Origin: Gammaproteobacteria bacterium
GTDB lineage: Bacteria > Pseudomonadota > Gammaproteobacteria > HK1
NCBI GenBank assembly: GCA_012103455.1
Contig: WLWT01000002.1
Span: 310,001-374,000 of the forward strand
Direction: 5' to 3'
Length of the DNA stretch: 64,000 bases
Both the position numbers and the translations under genes were made by a program. Positions 9,172 through 17,999 of this stretch are shown in pieces (the first letter of the stretch is position 1; each line of letters begins with the position of its first letter). The notes under the pieces were generated by a model, which was not told the origin of the DNA, did not search any database, and saw only the letters and a program-made list of their open reading frames with translations.

Positions 9172-9351
9172 ATGAATTTCGATGAACTCGAAGTGGTCTA
9201 CGATCTCATCGCCGAAGCTATCGATGAGGCAGGTTCCGACAATACACCGCTGTTGTTGAGCAAGCTTGCGCTACTTCTAGCCCATGAAATCGGCGATCTG
9301 CAAACTGTTAAACGGGCGGTTGAGGCGGCGAAACAGGATTTGAGCGGCTGA
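9172..9351 (+). CDS. DUF2783-family small protein
   Basis: A 59-residue acidic, helical protein starting MNFDELEVVYDLIAEAIDEA, with LLLSKLALLLAHEIGD in the middle and ending AKQDLSG. This matches the small DUF2783 family commonly encoded next to MhpA-like monooxygenases. It starts 10 bp after the monooxygenase stop and is almost certainly co-transcribed. The role is unknown; a subunit or stabilising partner of the monooxygenase is an inference from gene pairing. Confidence 0.7.
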   Translation: MNFDELEVVYDLIAEAIDEAGSDNTPLLLSKLALLLAHEIGDLQTVKRAVEAAKQDLSG

Positions 9352-9378
9352 GCACAGTACTTGCGTGTAGGCCGGCTG

Positions 9379-10602
9379 TTACCACGTAGCGTGTAGTTCA
9401 GTGAGTCCGCGTAAGGTAAAAGTCTGCCGCCATTGCACCTGGTCGATGTCGGTGAGCTGAAGGCCAGGCAGGCGCTTCATCAGCGTTTTGAAGGCGATTT
9501 CTCCTTCAAGGCGTGCGAGCCTTGCGCCTAAGCAGATATGAATACCGCCGCCGAAAGACAGGGCGCGGATGCCGGAGCGGGTGAGGTCTAGGCGGTGCGG
9601 ATCAGCGTAAACAGCGGGATCCCGGTTAGCCGCGCCTAGGCTGCCGACGATTTGTTCGCCGGCCGCAATGGTGACGCCGCTGAATTCAATCGGTTCGAAA
9701 CTGGTTCTAGACGTCAATTGAACGGAAGAATCAAAGCGCAATAACTCTTCGATGGCGTCGCCCCAATTCAATTGGCCGCTTTTCATCAAAGCGAGCTGAT
9801 CGGGATGGCGATGCAATGCCAAAAGACCGTTACCGATGAGATTGGCGGTGGTTTCATGGCCGGCGCTAAAGAGTAACAGTATATTTGCCGTCAATTCCTC
9901 ATCACTGAGATTGTCCCCGGCTTCTTCGGCTTGCACTAGATGGCTGGTCAGATCATCGCCTGGATCAGTCCGGCGGTGCTCGAATAACGAATTGAAATAA
10001 GTTTCGGACAGTTGGGTCCGTTCGTTGGCGATAACCAATTCTTGCGGCGTGAGCGGCGCCGGATCGATGAGTCTGCCCGCCACTTGAGAGCTTTGCATGA
10101 AGCGGCCGCGGTGGTCTTCCGGGATACCCAGCATGTCGCAGATGACGTGGACCGGCAGCTTGTGCGCGAAGTCCCGGATGATGTCCATTTCGCCGGCGTC
10201 GATGACCGCGTCTATGAGGTCGTTGGCCAGCGCCTCAATGCGTTGGCGCAAACTTTCAATAGCTTTAGTGGTAAAAGCTTTGGTGACCAAGCCGCGTAGC
10301 CGTGAATGTACTGGCGGGTCCTGCACCAACATGGTCAAACCCAATGACCGGATGGCGGGTTCTTGTAGATGATCGGCACCGTACTGGCGGGTCATGCGCT
10401 CGGCGAAGCCTTTACCCAGACGGCGGTCTTTTACCAGGGCATTCACGTCTTCGTGACGGGTTAAAAACCAAAATCCCACCGGGGTTCGAAACACCGGCGC
10501 GTTGTCCCGCAGTAACTGGTAGATCGGGTACGGATTGGCGATGAACGCAGGGTCCGAAGGATTGAATAGCCCAGCGTGGGCGGACGGCGCGGCTGTGTTC
10601 AT
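9379..10602 (-). CDS. Cytochrome P450
   Basis: About 407 residues from the chosen ATG. The I-helix motif is LLFSAGHETTANLIGNGLLA (the oxygen-activating E/T pair). EELLRFDSSVQ is the ExxR helix. The haem-binding loop FGGGIHICLGARLAR carries the axial Cys near residue 357. This is a soluble bacterial class I type P450 that needs separate ferredoxin and reductase partners, neither of which is adjacent. The open frame extends upstream to 10704, but the Met at 10602 follows an AGGGGACC ribosome site and avoids overlap with the upstream gene, ending 16 bp from its stop. Likely co-transcribed with the enolase-superfamily gene. Confidence 0.85.
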   Translation of the reverse strand: MNTAAPSAHAGLFNPSDPAFIANPYPIYQLLRDNAPVFRTPVGFWFLTRHEDVNALVKDRRLGKGFAERMTRQYGADHLQEPAIRSLGLTMLVQDPPVHSRLRGLVTKAFTTKAIESLRQRIEALANDLIDAVIDAGEMDIIRDFAHKLPVHVICDMLGIPEDHRGRFMQSSQVAGRLIDPAPLTPQELVIANERTQLSETYFNSLFEHRRTDPGDDLTSHLVQAEEAGDNLSDEELTANILLLFSAGHETTANLIGNGLLALHRHPDQLALMKSGQLNWGDAIEELLRFDSSVQLTSRTSFEPIEFSGVTIAAGEQIVGSLGAANRDPAVYADPHRLDLTRSGIRALSFGGGIHICLGARLARLEGEIAFKTLMKRLPGLQLTDIDQVQWRQTFTLRGLTELHATW

Positions 10603-10618
10603 GACAGGTCCCCTTGAA

Positions 10619-11704
10619 TCACTGTTGATGCACGGCCAAGGCATCGAAATCGAATTCGATGCCGTGTCCGGGGCGATCCGGCGCGATGGCGTAACCTTCA
10701 TCAATGGTTAGCCTCTGGGCCATGTATTGCTCTAGCCCGAAACCGTGTACTTCCAGATAAGAGGCATTGGGAGCGGCTGCCAGCAAGTGCACGTGTACTT
10801 CGTGAGCGCCATGGGAGGTGACGGGCAGTCCGTGGGCCTGGGCTAGATGCGCGATTTTCATCCACACGGTGATGCCACCGCAGGTGGTGAGGTCGGGTTC
10901 GGGGAAATCCACGCCGCCAGCGGTCATCAAGTTGTTGAATTCCGCCAGTGTGTGCAGGTTCTCGCCGGCGGCGATGGGAATGCCGCCATTGGCGCGCAGA
11001 TGGGCATAACCGGCGTAGTCGTCGGGCCGCAGCGGCTCTTCGATCCACACCAGATCGTAGGGCTGAAGGGCGCGGAAGGCGCGTATGGCTTGATCGGGAC
11101 GCCAGGCTTCGTTGGCATCGCTCATCAATTCGATATCGGCACCGAGGTGGCTGCGCATGGCTTCCACCCGCGCCACGTCTTCGCGCAACGTGGGTTTGCC
11201 GAGGCGCATCTTGATGGACTTGAAGCCGGCGGCCAGGCTGCGGCTGGCCCCATCGAGCAACTCCGGTACGGGGAAGTTCAGATCGATATTGCCGGCGTAG
11301 GCGCGTACTTTCGGTGAGTAACCGCCCAACAACCGCCACAACGGCTCCCCGAGGGTGCGTCCGCGCAGATCCCAAAGCGCTGTGTCGAGCGCCGCTAAAG
11401 CGAAGGAGACCAGGCCGCCACGGCCCACGTAATGATGGGTGCGCCAGAGGTTGGCCCAGATCCGCTCTATGCATCTTGGGTCTTCGCCGAGTGTGAGCGG
11501 GGTGAAGTTCTTCTCGACGAGCACGGCCGCGCCCGCGCCCTGTCCGGCATGCATGACGGTATAGCCGCAGCCGGTGGCGCCGTCACTGTCCGCGACCCGC
11601 ACCATCACCAGATCGAAGGCATGCATCACCGCCGTGCTGGCGGCTTGAATAGGGGTGGGCAACGGGACCTGGTAGAGGGTTGTTTCGATGCGGTCGATTT
11701 TCAT
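10619..11704 (-). CDS. Mandelate racemase / muconate lactonizing enzyme family protein
   Basis: A 361-residue enolase-superfamily enzyme. The second KxK-type catalytic lysine motif is in FKSIKMRLGK. Metal ligands are in LMSDANEAW (Asp), WIEEPL (Glu) and IAAGENLH (Glu). The barrel C-terminus includes VTSHGAHEVHVH, whose His may pair with an Asp as in mandelate racemase or acid-sugar dehydratases. The reaction proceeds by metal-stabilised enolate formation from a carboxylate. The nearby SMP-30 lactonase gene suggests an acid-sugar route, but this is inference. It is divergent from that gene with about 180 bp between them. Confidence 0.82.
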   Translation of the reverse strand: MKIDRIETTLYQVPLPTPIQAASTAVMHAFDLVMVRVADSDGATGCGYTVMHAGQGAGAAVLVEKNFTPLTLGEDPRCIERIWANLWRTHHYVGRGGLVSFALAALDTALWDLRGRTLGEPLWRLLGGYSPKVRAYAGNIDLNFPVPELLDGASRSLAAGFKSIKMRLGKPTLREDVARVEAMRSHLGADIELMSDANEAWRPDQAIRAFRALQPYDLVWIEEPLRPDDYAGYAHLRANGGIPIAAGENLHTLAEFNNLMTAGGVDFPEPDLTTCGGITVWMKIAHLAQAHGLPVTSHGAHEVHVHLLAAAPNASYLEVHGFGLEQYMAQRLTIDEGYAIAPDRPGHGIEFDFDALAVHQQ

Positions 11705-11883
11705 GGGGTGAGGGCTGCGGGTGGTGGGAGTACGGGTATTTTAGCGGTATAAGACCACCGCTGGAGCAGCCTAAGAACGGCTAAGGGGTGTATGTTGTCC
11801 GGCGAGTGTTGCTGCAATACCGGCGTTTCAGGGGCTGTCCGGGCTTTATGTATTTGGCATAGCTGAGCAAAGGTAAAGTACAT

Positions 11884-12852
11884 ATGAACGATGAACCGCT
11901 GAAAACCGCCCGATGGCGTCCACAGCCCCCTTATCCCGATCCCCTAGTGGAGATACTGGACCAGCGTTTTGCCAAATACCGTATCTTTAACGCGGCGGTG
12001 GAGCGTTTGTACACCGGCTGCCGGTGGGCGGAGGGGCCGGTCTATTTCGGCGATGGCCGTTATCTTTTGTGGTCCGATATTCCCAATGGGCGGATATTGA
12101 AATGGGAGGAGGAAACGGGCGCCGTTAGTATTTACCGCAAGCCTTCCAACTTCGCCAATGGCAATACGCGGGATCGGTAGGGCCGCCTTATTACCTGTGA
12201 ACACGGGCGGCGGGTGACGCGCACGGAAATCGACGGTGGCATCACTGTGTTGGCGGATAGCTGGCAGGGTAAGCGGCTCAATTCACCGAACGATGTGGTG
12301 GTCAAATCCGATGGTTCGGTTTGGTTTACCGATCCGGTATTCGGCATACTCGGCAACTACGAAGGTCACCGGGCGCAGCCCGAGATCGACCAGTATGTCT
12401 TTCGTATCGATGGGGATACGGGAGGGTTGAGTGTTGTAGCCGAGGGCGTGTTAGGCCCGAACGGACTTTGTTTTAATCCGGATGAGTCGCTGTTGTACGT
12501 GGTGGAATCCAGGGGCGAGCCCACGCGCAAGATTTTGCAGTTCGATGTAAACGCCGATGGCCGCTCGCTCGGCAATCAACGAGTGCATATAGACGCGGGA
12601 CCAGGCGGCACCCCCGATGGTATGCGCTGCGATGTGGACGGCAATCTGTGGTGCGGTTGGGGCATGGGCAGTGCGCAGTTGGATGGCGTTAATGTCTATG
12701 CGCCCGATGGGGTGAAAGTTGGCCGTATCGGGTTACCGGAGCGGTGCGCCAATGTGTGTTTCGGCGGGCCTCACCGCAATCGCTTGTTCATGGCCGCAAG
12801 TCACTCGCTCTACGCTTTGTATGTGAATACCCAGGGTGTGAAAGGCGGTTAA
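11884..12852 (+). pseudogene. SMP-30/gluconolactonase-family gene with in-frame TAG
   Basis: From ATG 11884 the frame encodes a six-bladed propeller lactonase: RWAEGPVYFGDGRYLLWSDI, then NSPNDVVVKSDGSVWFTDPV, GPNGLCFNPDESLLYVVES and TPDGMRCDVDGNLWCGWG. A TAG at 12178-12180 interrupts it in frame between TRDR and GRLITCEHG. Homologues carry Gln there (CAG to TAG would be one change), so this looks like a recent nonsense mutation. The rest of the 322 codons is undamaged. An intact enzyme would hydrolyse sugar lactones using metal ligands of the propeller. Confidence 0.8.
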
Positions 12853-12872
12853 TAACGTCAGGGCGGACAATA

Positions 12873-13014
12873 GAGCACCTTTAAAAAATGCACTTTTTCC
12901 GCGATGGCGGCGTCAGCGCCGTGCTCCAATCCTCAGGTATGACCTATACACTGCGGTTGCGCGCGCGGTGCTTCCTTGCACTCACGAAACAATGACTATT
13001 TTTAGCAGGTGCCC
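12873..13014 (+). mobile_element. 140-bp repeat (MITE-like), complete copy
   Basis: Inverted ends (gagcacctttaaaaaa... and ...atttttagcaggtgccc) enclose the family core. Identical 4-bp flanks aata (12869-12872 and 13015-13018) are the target duplication. The copy ends 5 bp before the start codon of the cupin gene, and its terminal AGGTG sits at ribosome-binding distance from that ATG. Confidence 0.9.
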
Positions 13015-13019
13015 AATAG

Positions 13020-13730
13020 ATGAATATCAACGCCGATTTCAGTGTCAGAGCCAGCGCCCATACTGCATCCATGGCGTGGATACCCTCACCGCTGGCCGGT
13101 GTGCAGCGTAAGATGCTCGATCGCATCGGTGGTGAAGTCGCTAGAGCCACTTCTATTGTGCGTTACGCCCCCGGCAGTGCTTTCTCGCCGCATGTGCACA
13201 CGGGTGGCGAGGAGTTTTTGGTGTTGGACGGTGTGTTTCAGGATGAGCATGGAGACTTTCCCTGCGGCGCTTATGTGCGCAATCCGCCGCACACTAGTCA
13301 TACGCCTGGTTCCGCGCCCGGTTGCACCATATTGGTGAAGCTGTGGCAGTTCGCCTTGGATGATAGGACCGAGGTACGTCTAGCAGCGCACGATTATCAC
13401 TATGTGCGCCAGGACGATGGCACTGAAATTATGTTGCTGCATGAGGACTCAAGGGAGCAGGTCACGCTTGAACATTGGCCGCCGGGTAGCCGTTTCGATA
13501 AGCCGATTCCGGGTGGGGCGGAAATATTTGTATTGGACGGCTCTTTTACCGAAGAAAGTGAGTCCCGGGAAGGCGAGACATTCATCAGGCACTCCTGGTT
13601 ACGCTTGCCAGCGGCGAGCCGGTTTGTAGCCGTCGCCGGCGAGGACGGCGTGCACGTATGGGCTAAGACCGGCCATCTCGAAGAACCCTTGGGAATTGAC
13701 GTTCAAGAGCTGAACTCAAGAAATGAATAA
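13020..13730 (+). CDS. Bicupin, ChrR-like cupin domains
   Basis: 236 residues with two consecutive cupin domains. In the first, APGSAFSPHVHTGGEEFLVL is the metal-binding motif (HxH...E), followed by GAYVRNPPHTSHTPGS with a further His. The second, WPPGSRFDKPIPGGAEIFVL, lacks the histidines, so it may be structural only. Related ChrR-type cupins act as anti-sigma sensors or as small dioxygenase/isomerase-like enzymes; no sigma factor gene lies beside it, so an enzymatic role is more likely here. The AGGTG of the repeat terminus at 13007-13011 lies 8 bases before the ATG and probably serves as its ribosome site. Confidence 0.75.
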   Translation: MNINADFSVRASAHTASMAWIPSPLAGVQRKMLDRIGGEVARATSIVRYAPGSAFSPHVHTGGEEFLVLDGVFQDEHGDFPCGAYVRNPPHTSHTPGSAPGCTILVKLWQFALDDRTEVRLAAHDYHYVRQDDGTEIMLLHEDSREQVTLEHWPPGSRFDKPIPGGAEIFVLDGSFTEESESREGETFIRHSWLRLPAASRFVAVAGEDGVHVWAKTGHLEEPLGIDVQELNSRNE

Positions 13731-13734
13731 CTCA

Positions 13735-15471
13735 CTAAGACACGTTTCGTAGAGTTACCGGTTGGCCGCCCCCATGGCGCAATAGTTGCCCGGAGTATGT
13801 TTCCGTTTGCTGGTCGTCTTCGATGGTGACGGCGCCGTTGACCAATACATATTTATAACCCGTGGCCCGCTGAATGCGCCGCCATTCATTACCGGGTAGA
13901 TCGTGCACGATCTCCGGTTGCCTAACCGCTAGGTTTGCATAGTCGTAGACGATGATGTCGGCGGGCGCGCCTAGGGTCAGGGTGCCACGGCCTTTGAATC
14001 CGGCCACCTGCGCGGGCAGCGCGCTCAAACGCCAATGGGTTTCTTCCAAACTGATCATGCCGTGGGTGCGCACGATTTTGATCAACGTCTCCGTGGGATA
14101 GCGCCCGGCGGTGAGGAACTTGGTATGGGCGCCGCCATCGGAGACGCCGAATAACACATAAGGGTCGTCCACGATTTCTTGTAAGTGCTCCAGCTTGCCG
14201 TTGGGTGGCGCGGCGAAAAACTCCGTTTGCAGATCTTCCTCAACCGCCATATCCAACATTACGTCCACCGGATGTTTACCCATTTTTTCAGCGGCTAATT
14301 CCAAGGTGTGATCTTTCCAAGCGGCGTTCTTGTCCAACGCCGGTTTGGCGATGACTATCTGTGGTAACGGGCCTGTGGCGGTCTGTGGCAGTTTGCCGCG
14401 AAGCGCCTCGCGCCGGGCCGGATCGGCTAACTTGGCCAGCCGCTCTGCGTGCGTGCCCGTGGTTGCTTCGCACCACGCGTCTATGTCGTCAAATAGATTC
14501 CAGTCCTCAAAAGAAAACGTGAAGCCAGCGTCGGTGGTCAAGCCCTGGCCGATGACGCGGATGCCCCGCTCGTAGCAGCTACGCAGCCAGGCGAGGGTGT
14601 GCCGGTGAATATGGGGCCGGTCGTCGAAAGCTTGCACCACGTTCATGAGAATAGGCCGCCCGCTGATGGTGGCCAGTTCCTCGTAGAATTTACGATCTTT
14701 GTGGTTATCCCCGGATACCAGCAGCATCTGCATGAAACCTTCGTTGCGCTCCGCCAACACTTGGGCGAAGGCGCGGCAGGTATCGTCATGCATGACATCA
14801 GTAGGCATGGGGGTGCCGTCGAAATCGCGCTGCACGGCGGCCGGTCCGGTAGGCAGCATGCGCTGTGCTGACCAGCCGCAGGCGCCGGCGTTCAGGGATT
14901 CGCGCAGCAGCCGGCACAGTTGCGCGTGCTCGGCAGCGGTGGGTTTGCGGCCCGCTTTGGCGCCCTCGAAGCCGAGTACCCAGATGAGCAGGGGGCTCAC
15001 GGGTACATAAGGCAGGATGTTGAGCGCTTTGGGCGTGCGGTCTACAGCGTCCAGGAATTCAGGGAAGGTTACCCACTGCCACGGCATGCCCGCGCGCATG
15101 GTCTCCAGCGGGATCGCTTCCACCCGGGTCATAGAGAGCATGGCCCGCTCGCGTGCCTCTGGGGCCACCGGGGCGAAGCCAAAACCGCAGTTGCCGATGA
15201 CGACCGAGGTGATGCCGTGCCAGCCCGACAAGGTGCAGTAGGGATCCCAGAACAGTTGCGCGTCGTAGTGCGTGTGCAGGTCTATAAAGCCTGGCGCCAC
15301 ATGCAAGCCTTCGGCTTCGATCACCCGGCCGGCTGATGCCGTTGAGAGACGGCCCATGGCGGCGATAACGCCATCGCGAATGCCGAGGTCAGCCTTGAAA
15401 CGCGGTGTTCGGGTGCCGTCAAAAATAAGGCCGTTCTTGATGATGATGTCGAAGCGTTGGTCTGAAGTCAT
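13735..15471 (-). CDS. D-aminoacylase-type amidohydrolase
   Basis: 578 residues from the Met at 15471, which follows AGGGAG at good spacing. FDIIIKNGLIFDGTRTPRFK is the small beta domain. VAPGFIDLHTHYDAQLFWDP gives the HxH metal pair. GFGFAPVAPEARERA, the internal His residues around HIHRHTLAW, and GVSDGGAHTKF (catalytic Asp, D-aminoacylase type) follow. The C-terminal beta domain has GTLTLGAPADIIVYD. This fits the N-acyl-D-amino-acid deacylase/dihydroorotase-like superfamily. The natural substrate is unknown. It converges on the cupin gene with only 4 bp between stops. Confidence 0.8.
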   Translation of the reverse strand: MTSDQRFDIIIKNGLIFDGTRTPRFKADLGIRDGVIAAMGRLSTASAGRVIEAEGLHVAPGFIDLHTHYDAQLFWDPYCTLSGWHGITSVVIGNCGFGFAPVAPEARERAMLSMTRVEAIPLETMRAGMPWQWVTFPEFLDAVDRTPKALNILPYVPVSPLLIWVLGFEGAKAGRKPTAAEHAQLCRLLRESLNAGACGWSAQRMLPTGPAAVQRDFDGTPMPTDVMHDDTCRAFAQVLAERNEGFMQMLLVSGDNHKDRKFYEELATISGRPILMNVVQAFDDRPHIHRHTLAWLRSCYERGIRVIGQGLTTDAGFTFSFEDWNLFDDIDAWCEATTGTHAERLAKLADPARREALRGKLPQTATGPLPQIVIAKPALDKNAAWKDHTLELAAEKMGKHPVDVMLDMAVEEDLQTEFFAAPPNGKLEHLQEIVDDPYVLFGVSDGGAHTKFLTAGRYPTETLIKIVRTHGMISLEETHWRLSALPAQVAGFKGRGTLTLGAPADIIVYDYANLAVRQPEIVHDLPGNEWRRIQRATGYKYVLVNGAVTIEDDQQTETYSGQLLRHGGGQPVTLRNVS

Positions 15472-15599
15472 TGCCCATGATCTCCCTACGATCCCCGCAT
15501 GGGGGCCGAAGTTACCCCTTCGTTCGTACTCTGTCACCCGCTTGTCAAATAACTGCGGCGAATGAAAACTAAGAGTTCACCCCCCCTACTTAACACCTA

Positions 15600-16751
15600 A
15601 TGCGCCAGCCCGCCGTGGAGCCTGCCATCATGACCGCGCACACCACGTCCACCTCGGATGTTGTTCCCGTTTTGCCCGTCCATCGATTCGACGAAAAAGC
15701 GCTGCAACGGTATCTCGCCCAGCATCTGGAAGCGTTCACGCCACCGTTGACGCCACCGTTGACGCCACCGTTGACGCCACCGTTGACGCCACCGTTGACG
15801 CCACCATTGACGGTGGAACAGTTCCAAGGTGGCATGTCCAACCCTACGTTCAGATTGCAAGATGGCGAGGGGCGCAGCTTTGTCATGCGTAAAAAGCCGC
15901 CCGGTGAGCTGCTGCCATCGGCCCATGCGGTGGAGCGGGAGTACCGGGTGATCTCGGCGCTCGCCGGTAGCGGCGTTCCCGTGCCCAAAACCTATTTTCT
16001 GTGTGAAGACGAGAGCGTGATAGGCACTGCCTTCTACGTAATGGAACACGTGGTCGGACGGGTGTTCTTGGATCAGGCGCTGCCGGGGTTAGAGCCGGGA
16101 GCGCGCGCCGAGATCTATAGTTCCATGAACACCACCTTGGCGGCGCTTCATTCGGTTGATTACGGCGCCGTGGGTTTGACGGGCTTTGGCCGCGAAAGCC
16201 AGTACTGCGCTAGGCAGGTGAAGCGCTGGACTAAACAATATATCGCCAGTCAAACGGACGCTTTGCCAGACATGGATAAGCTGATGGCGTGGCTGCCGGA
16301 GAACCTGCCCGAGGAGGATCCGACCACCATAGTTCACGGCGACTACCGGCTTGGCAACATGATTTTCCATCCCACCGAGCCGCGGGTGGTAGCGGTGCTG
16401 GACTGGGAGCTGTCCACCCTAGGTCATCCGCTCGCCGATCTGGCGTACAACTGTTTTGCCTATCACGTCACCAACGCTACCCGTGGTGACTTGGTCACGG
16501 CGGACTTGGACGCGCTGGGGATCCCGAACGAAGAGGCGTACGTGGCCGCTTATTGCAAAGCCACCGGGCGCAAAGATATTCCCAACTGGACCTTTTATCT
16601 GGTGCTGTCGCTGTTTCGCTTGGCCGCCATTACCCAAGGCGTGTACCACCGCGGCCTGAAGGGCAACGCCAGCGATCCGGCGGCGCTAGAGCGCAAGGAT
16701 ACTTGCCGCCAACTGGCAAAAGTGGCCTGGGGTTTGGTGCGGCGGGGGTAG
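15600..16751 (+). CDS. APH-family phosphotransferase (acyl-CoA-metabolism type)
   Basis: The 383-residue protein has the aminoglycoside-phosphotransferase/kinase fold. GGMSNPTFRLQDGEGRSFVM is the nucleotide-binding lobe, TTIVHGDYRLGNMIFHP is the catalytic HGDYxxxN loop, and VVAVLDWELSTLGHPLADLA is the metal-binding DWE motif. This pattern matches the bacterial relatives of the ACAD10/11 N-terminal kinase, implicated in hydroxyacyl-CoA breakdown. An N-terminal TPPL repeat array (about residues 47-70) is encoded by six 12-bp units and looks like an inserted flexible linker. Initiation may instead be at the second Met (15630). Confidence 0.78.
   Translation: MRQPAVEPAIMTAHTTSTSDVVPVLPVHRFDEKALQRYLAQHLEAFTPPLTPPLTPPLTPPLTPPLTPPLTVEQFQGGMSNPTFRLQDGEGRSFVMRKKPPGELLPSAHAVEREYRVISALAGSGVPVPKTYFLCEDESVIGTAFYVMEHVVGRVFLDQALPGLEPGARAEIYSSMNTTLAALHSVDYGAVGLTGFGRESQYCARQVKRWTKQYIASQTDALPDMDKLMAWLPENLPEEDPTTIVHGDYRLGNMIFHPTEPRVVAVLDWELSTLGHPLADLAYNCFAYHVTNATRGDLVTADLDALGIPNEEAYVAAYCKATGRKDIPNWTFYLVLSLFRLAAITQGVYHRGLKGNASDPAALERKDTCRQLAKVAWGLVRRG
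15738..15809 (+). repeat. 12-bp tandem repeat x6 inside the kinase gene
   Basis: Six units of acgccaccgttg, the last with one change (att for gtt), encode TPPL six times. Units are otherwise identical at the DNA level, so copy number probably varies by slippage. The array is in frame (12 bp), so gain or loss of a unit leaves the gene open. Confidence 0.95.
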
Positions 16752-16788
16752 TGCAAGGAGCGTAGCCCCCGCCATATAAGAGCCTTAA

Positions 16789-16929
16789 GGGCGCCTGCTA
16801 ACAATAGTCATTGTTTCGTGAGCGCAAGAAAGCACCGCGCGCACAACCGCAGTGTGTAGGTGATACCTGAGGATTCGAGCACGGAGTTGACACCGCGATC
16901 GCGGAAAAAGTGCATTGTTAGAGGTGCTC
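16789..16929 (-). mobile_element. 140-bp repeat (MITE-like), complete copy, reverse orientation
   Basis: Ends gggcgcctgctaacaat... and ...gttagaggtgctc. Identical 4-bp flanks ttaa lie at 16785-16788 and 16930-16933. It sits between the kinase gene and the convergent GST gene and ends about 8 bp from the GST stop codon. Confidence 0.9.
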
Positions 16930-16936
16930 TTAAAAG

Positions 16937-17566
16937 CTAGGCGCTTGCGCTTGGCCGTGCCCTGACCGCTGCATACCAGCGGTGCAGATGAGATTGCTCC
17001 TCACTGATCCGCTTTTTGATCACTTTAGCGAAGTCGCAGCCGATGAGGGCAGCGATGTCGGCGATGGTGAAGTTGTCACCGGCGATGTATTCACTGTCCG
17101 CCAGGCGTTCATTCAGCATGGCGAAAAACAGATCCACCCGCTGCTTGCCGCGCTCGGCCAATGCCGGGATCTGCGGAAAATCGACCGCTCCGGGAAGGCC
17201 GCGTCCGGCGAAGAACTCCACCGAGTTGCGCACGCCGTCGGCCACTGCTTGCATACCTTCCAGTTCAACCCGGCGGTGCCACATCTCGACGATGGCCTGA
17301 TCTTTGGCATCGGTGCCAAATAGCGCCGGCTCCGGTGCCAAAGCGTCCAGGTAGCGGCAGATGGCGACGCTCTCGGTGATTAAGGTGCCGTCGTCCAATA
17401 CCAGGGCCGGTACCGCCAGGCGTGGATTAATGGCGCGGTAGCCGTCGTTCATCTGTTCGCGTTTGGACAGATCGATGCTTACTGTTTCCAGCTCTATACC
17501 TTTCTCCGCCGCGAACATGCGCACGCGGCGGGCGTTGGGTGCCATGGCAAAATCGTAGAGTTTCAT
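16937..17566 (-). CDS. Glutathione S-transferase family protein
   Basis: 209 residues with a thioredoxin-like N-terminal domain (MKLYDFAMAPNARRVRMFAA, then RLAVPALVLDDGTLITESVA, the cis-Pro and glutathione-binding ES motif). A helical C-terminal domain has YIAGDNFTIADIAAL (the conserved N-capping Asp). This is the general bacterial GST architecture; the substrate is unknown. The C-terminus (RPSASA) ends close to the 140-bp repeat, whose target duplication overlaps the last bases before the stop region. The gene therefore seems complete, with the repeat just downstream. Confidence 0.82.
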   Translation of the reverse strand: MKLYDFAMAPNARRVRMFAAEKGIELETVSIDLSKREQMNDGYRAINPRLAVPALVLDDGTLITESVAICRYLDALAPEPALFGTDAKDQAIVEMWHRRVELEGMQAVADGVRNSVEFFAGRGLPGAVDFPQIPALAERGKQRVDLFFAMLNERLADSEYIAGDNFTIADIAALIGCDFAKVIKKRISEEQSHLHRWYAAVRARPSASA

Positions 17567-17796
17567 GAGTTTTTCCTGTGGTGGCGATGATCAGTATGAA
17601 TAATACAGCTCCGTGTCCCGCGTGCACGGATGACGCGGGGTGAAGTAGACATCCGATCAGCCACCCTCGAGCGGGTGATCCGCGGGGCAGTGATTTCGGC
17701 GAGGTTTGTTCCCTAGATTAGGCCCTAGATTAGGCGCTGCGCGATTACCGGGGCGCGCCCTGCTGTGCCGGGGCCACCAGCACCGGGAGAACTCAT
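17567..17796. other. Intergenic region upstream of GST
   Basis: About 230 bp with no supported gene. It contains a short direct repeat (ccctagattaggc twice, near 17711-17735). Promoter elements for the GST gene should lie here but none is distinct. Confidence 0.35.
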
Positions 17797-17938
17797 GGGC
17801 ACCTGCTAGAAATGCACTTTTTCCGCGCTTGCGGCGTCAGCGCCGTGCTCCAATCCTCAGGTATCACCTATACACTGCGGTTGTGCGCGCGGTGCTTCCT
17901 TGCACTCACAAAAAAATGACTATTTTTAGCAGGCGCCC
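17797..17938 (+). mobile_element. 140-bp repeat (MITE-like), complete copy
   Basis: Ends gggcacctgctagaaat... and ...atttttagcaggcgccc with 4-bp flanks tcat at 17793-17796 and 17939-17942. The interior shows the family centre ggtatcacctatacactg, undisturbed here. Confidence 0.9.
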
Positions 17939-17999
17939 TCATATTCATTGCTGTCGATCAGAGGCGCGCGATTTTGACCGGCACCCATCCTAGTATTCC

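Noticed and set aside
10701..11474. 257-codon minus-strand frame inside the enolase-superfamily gene
   Set aside because: Arg/Pro-rich shadow of a well-supported gene in a G+C-rich region.
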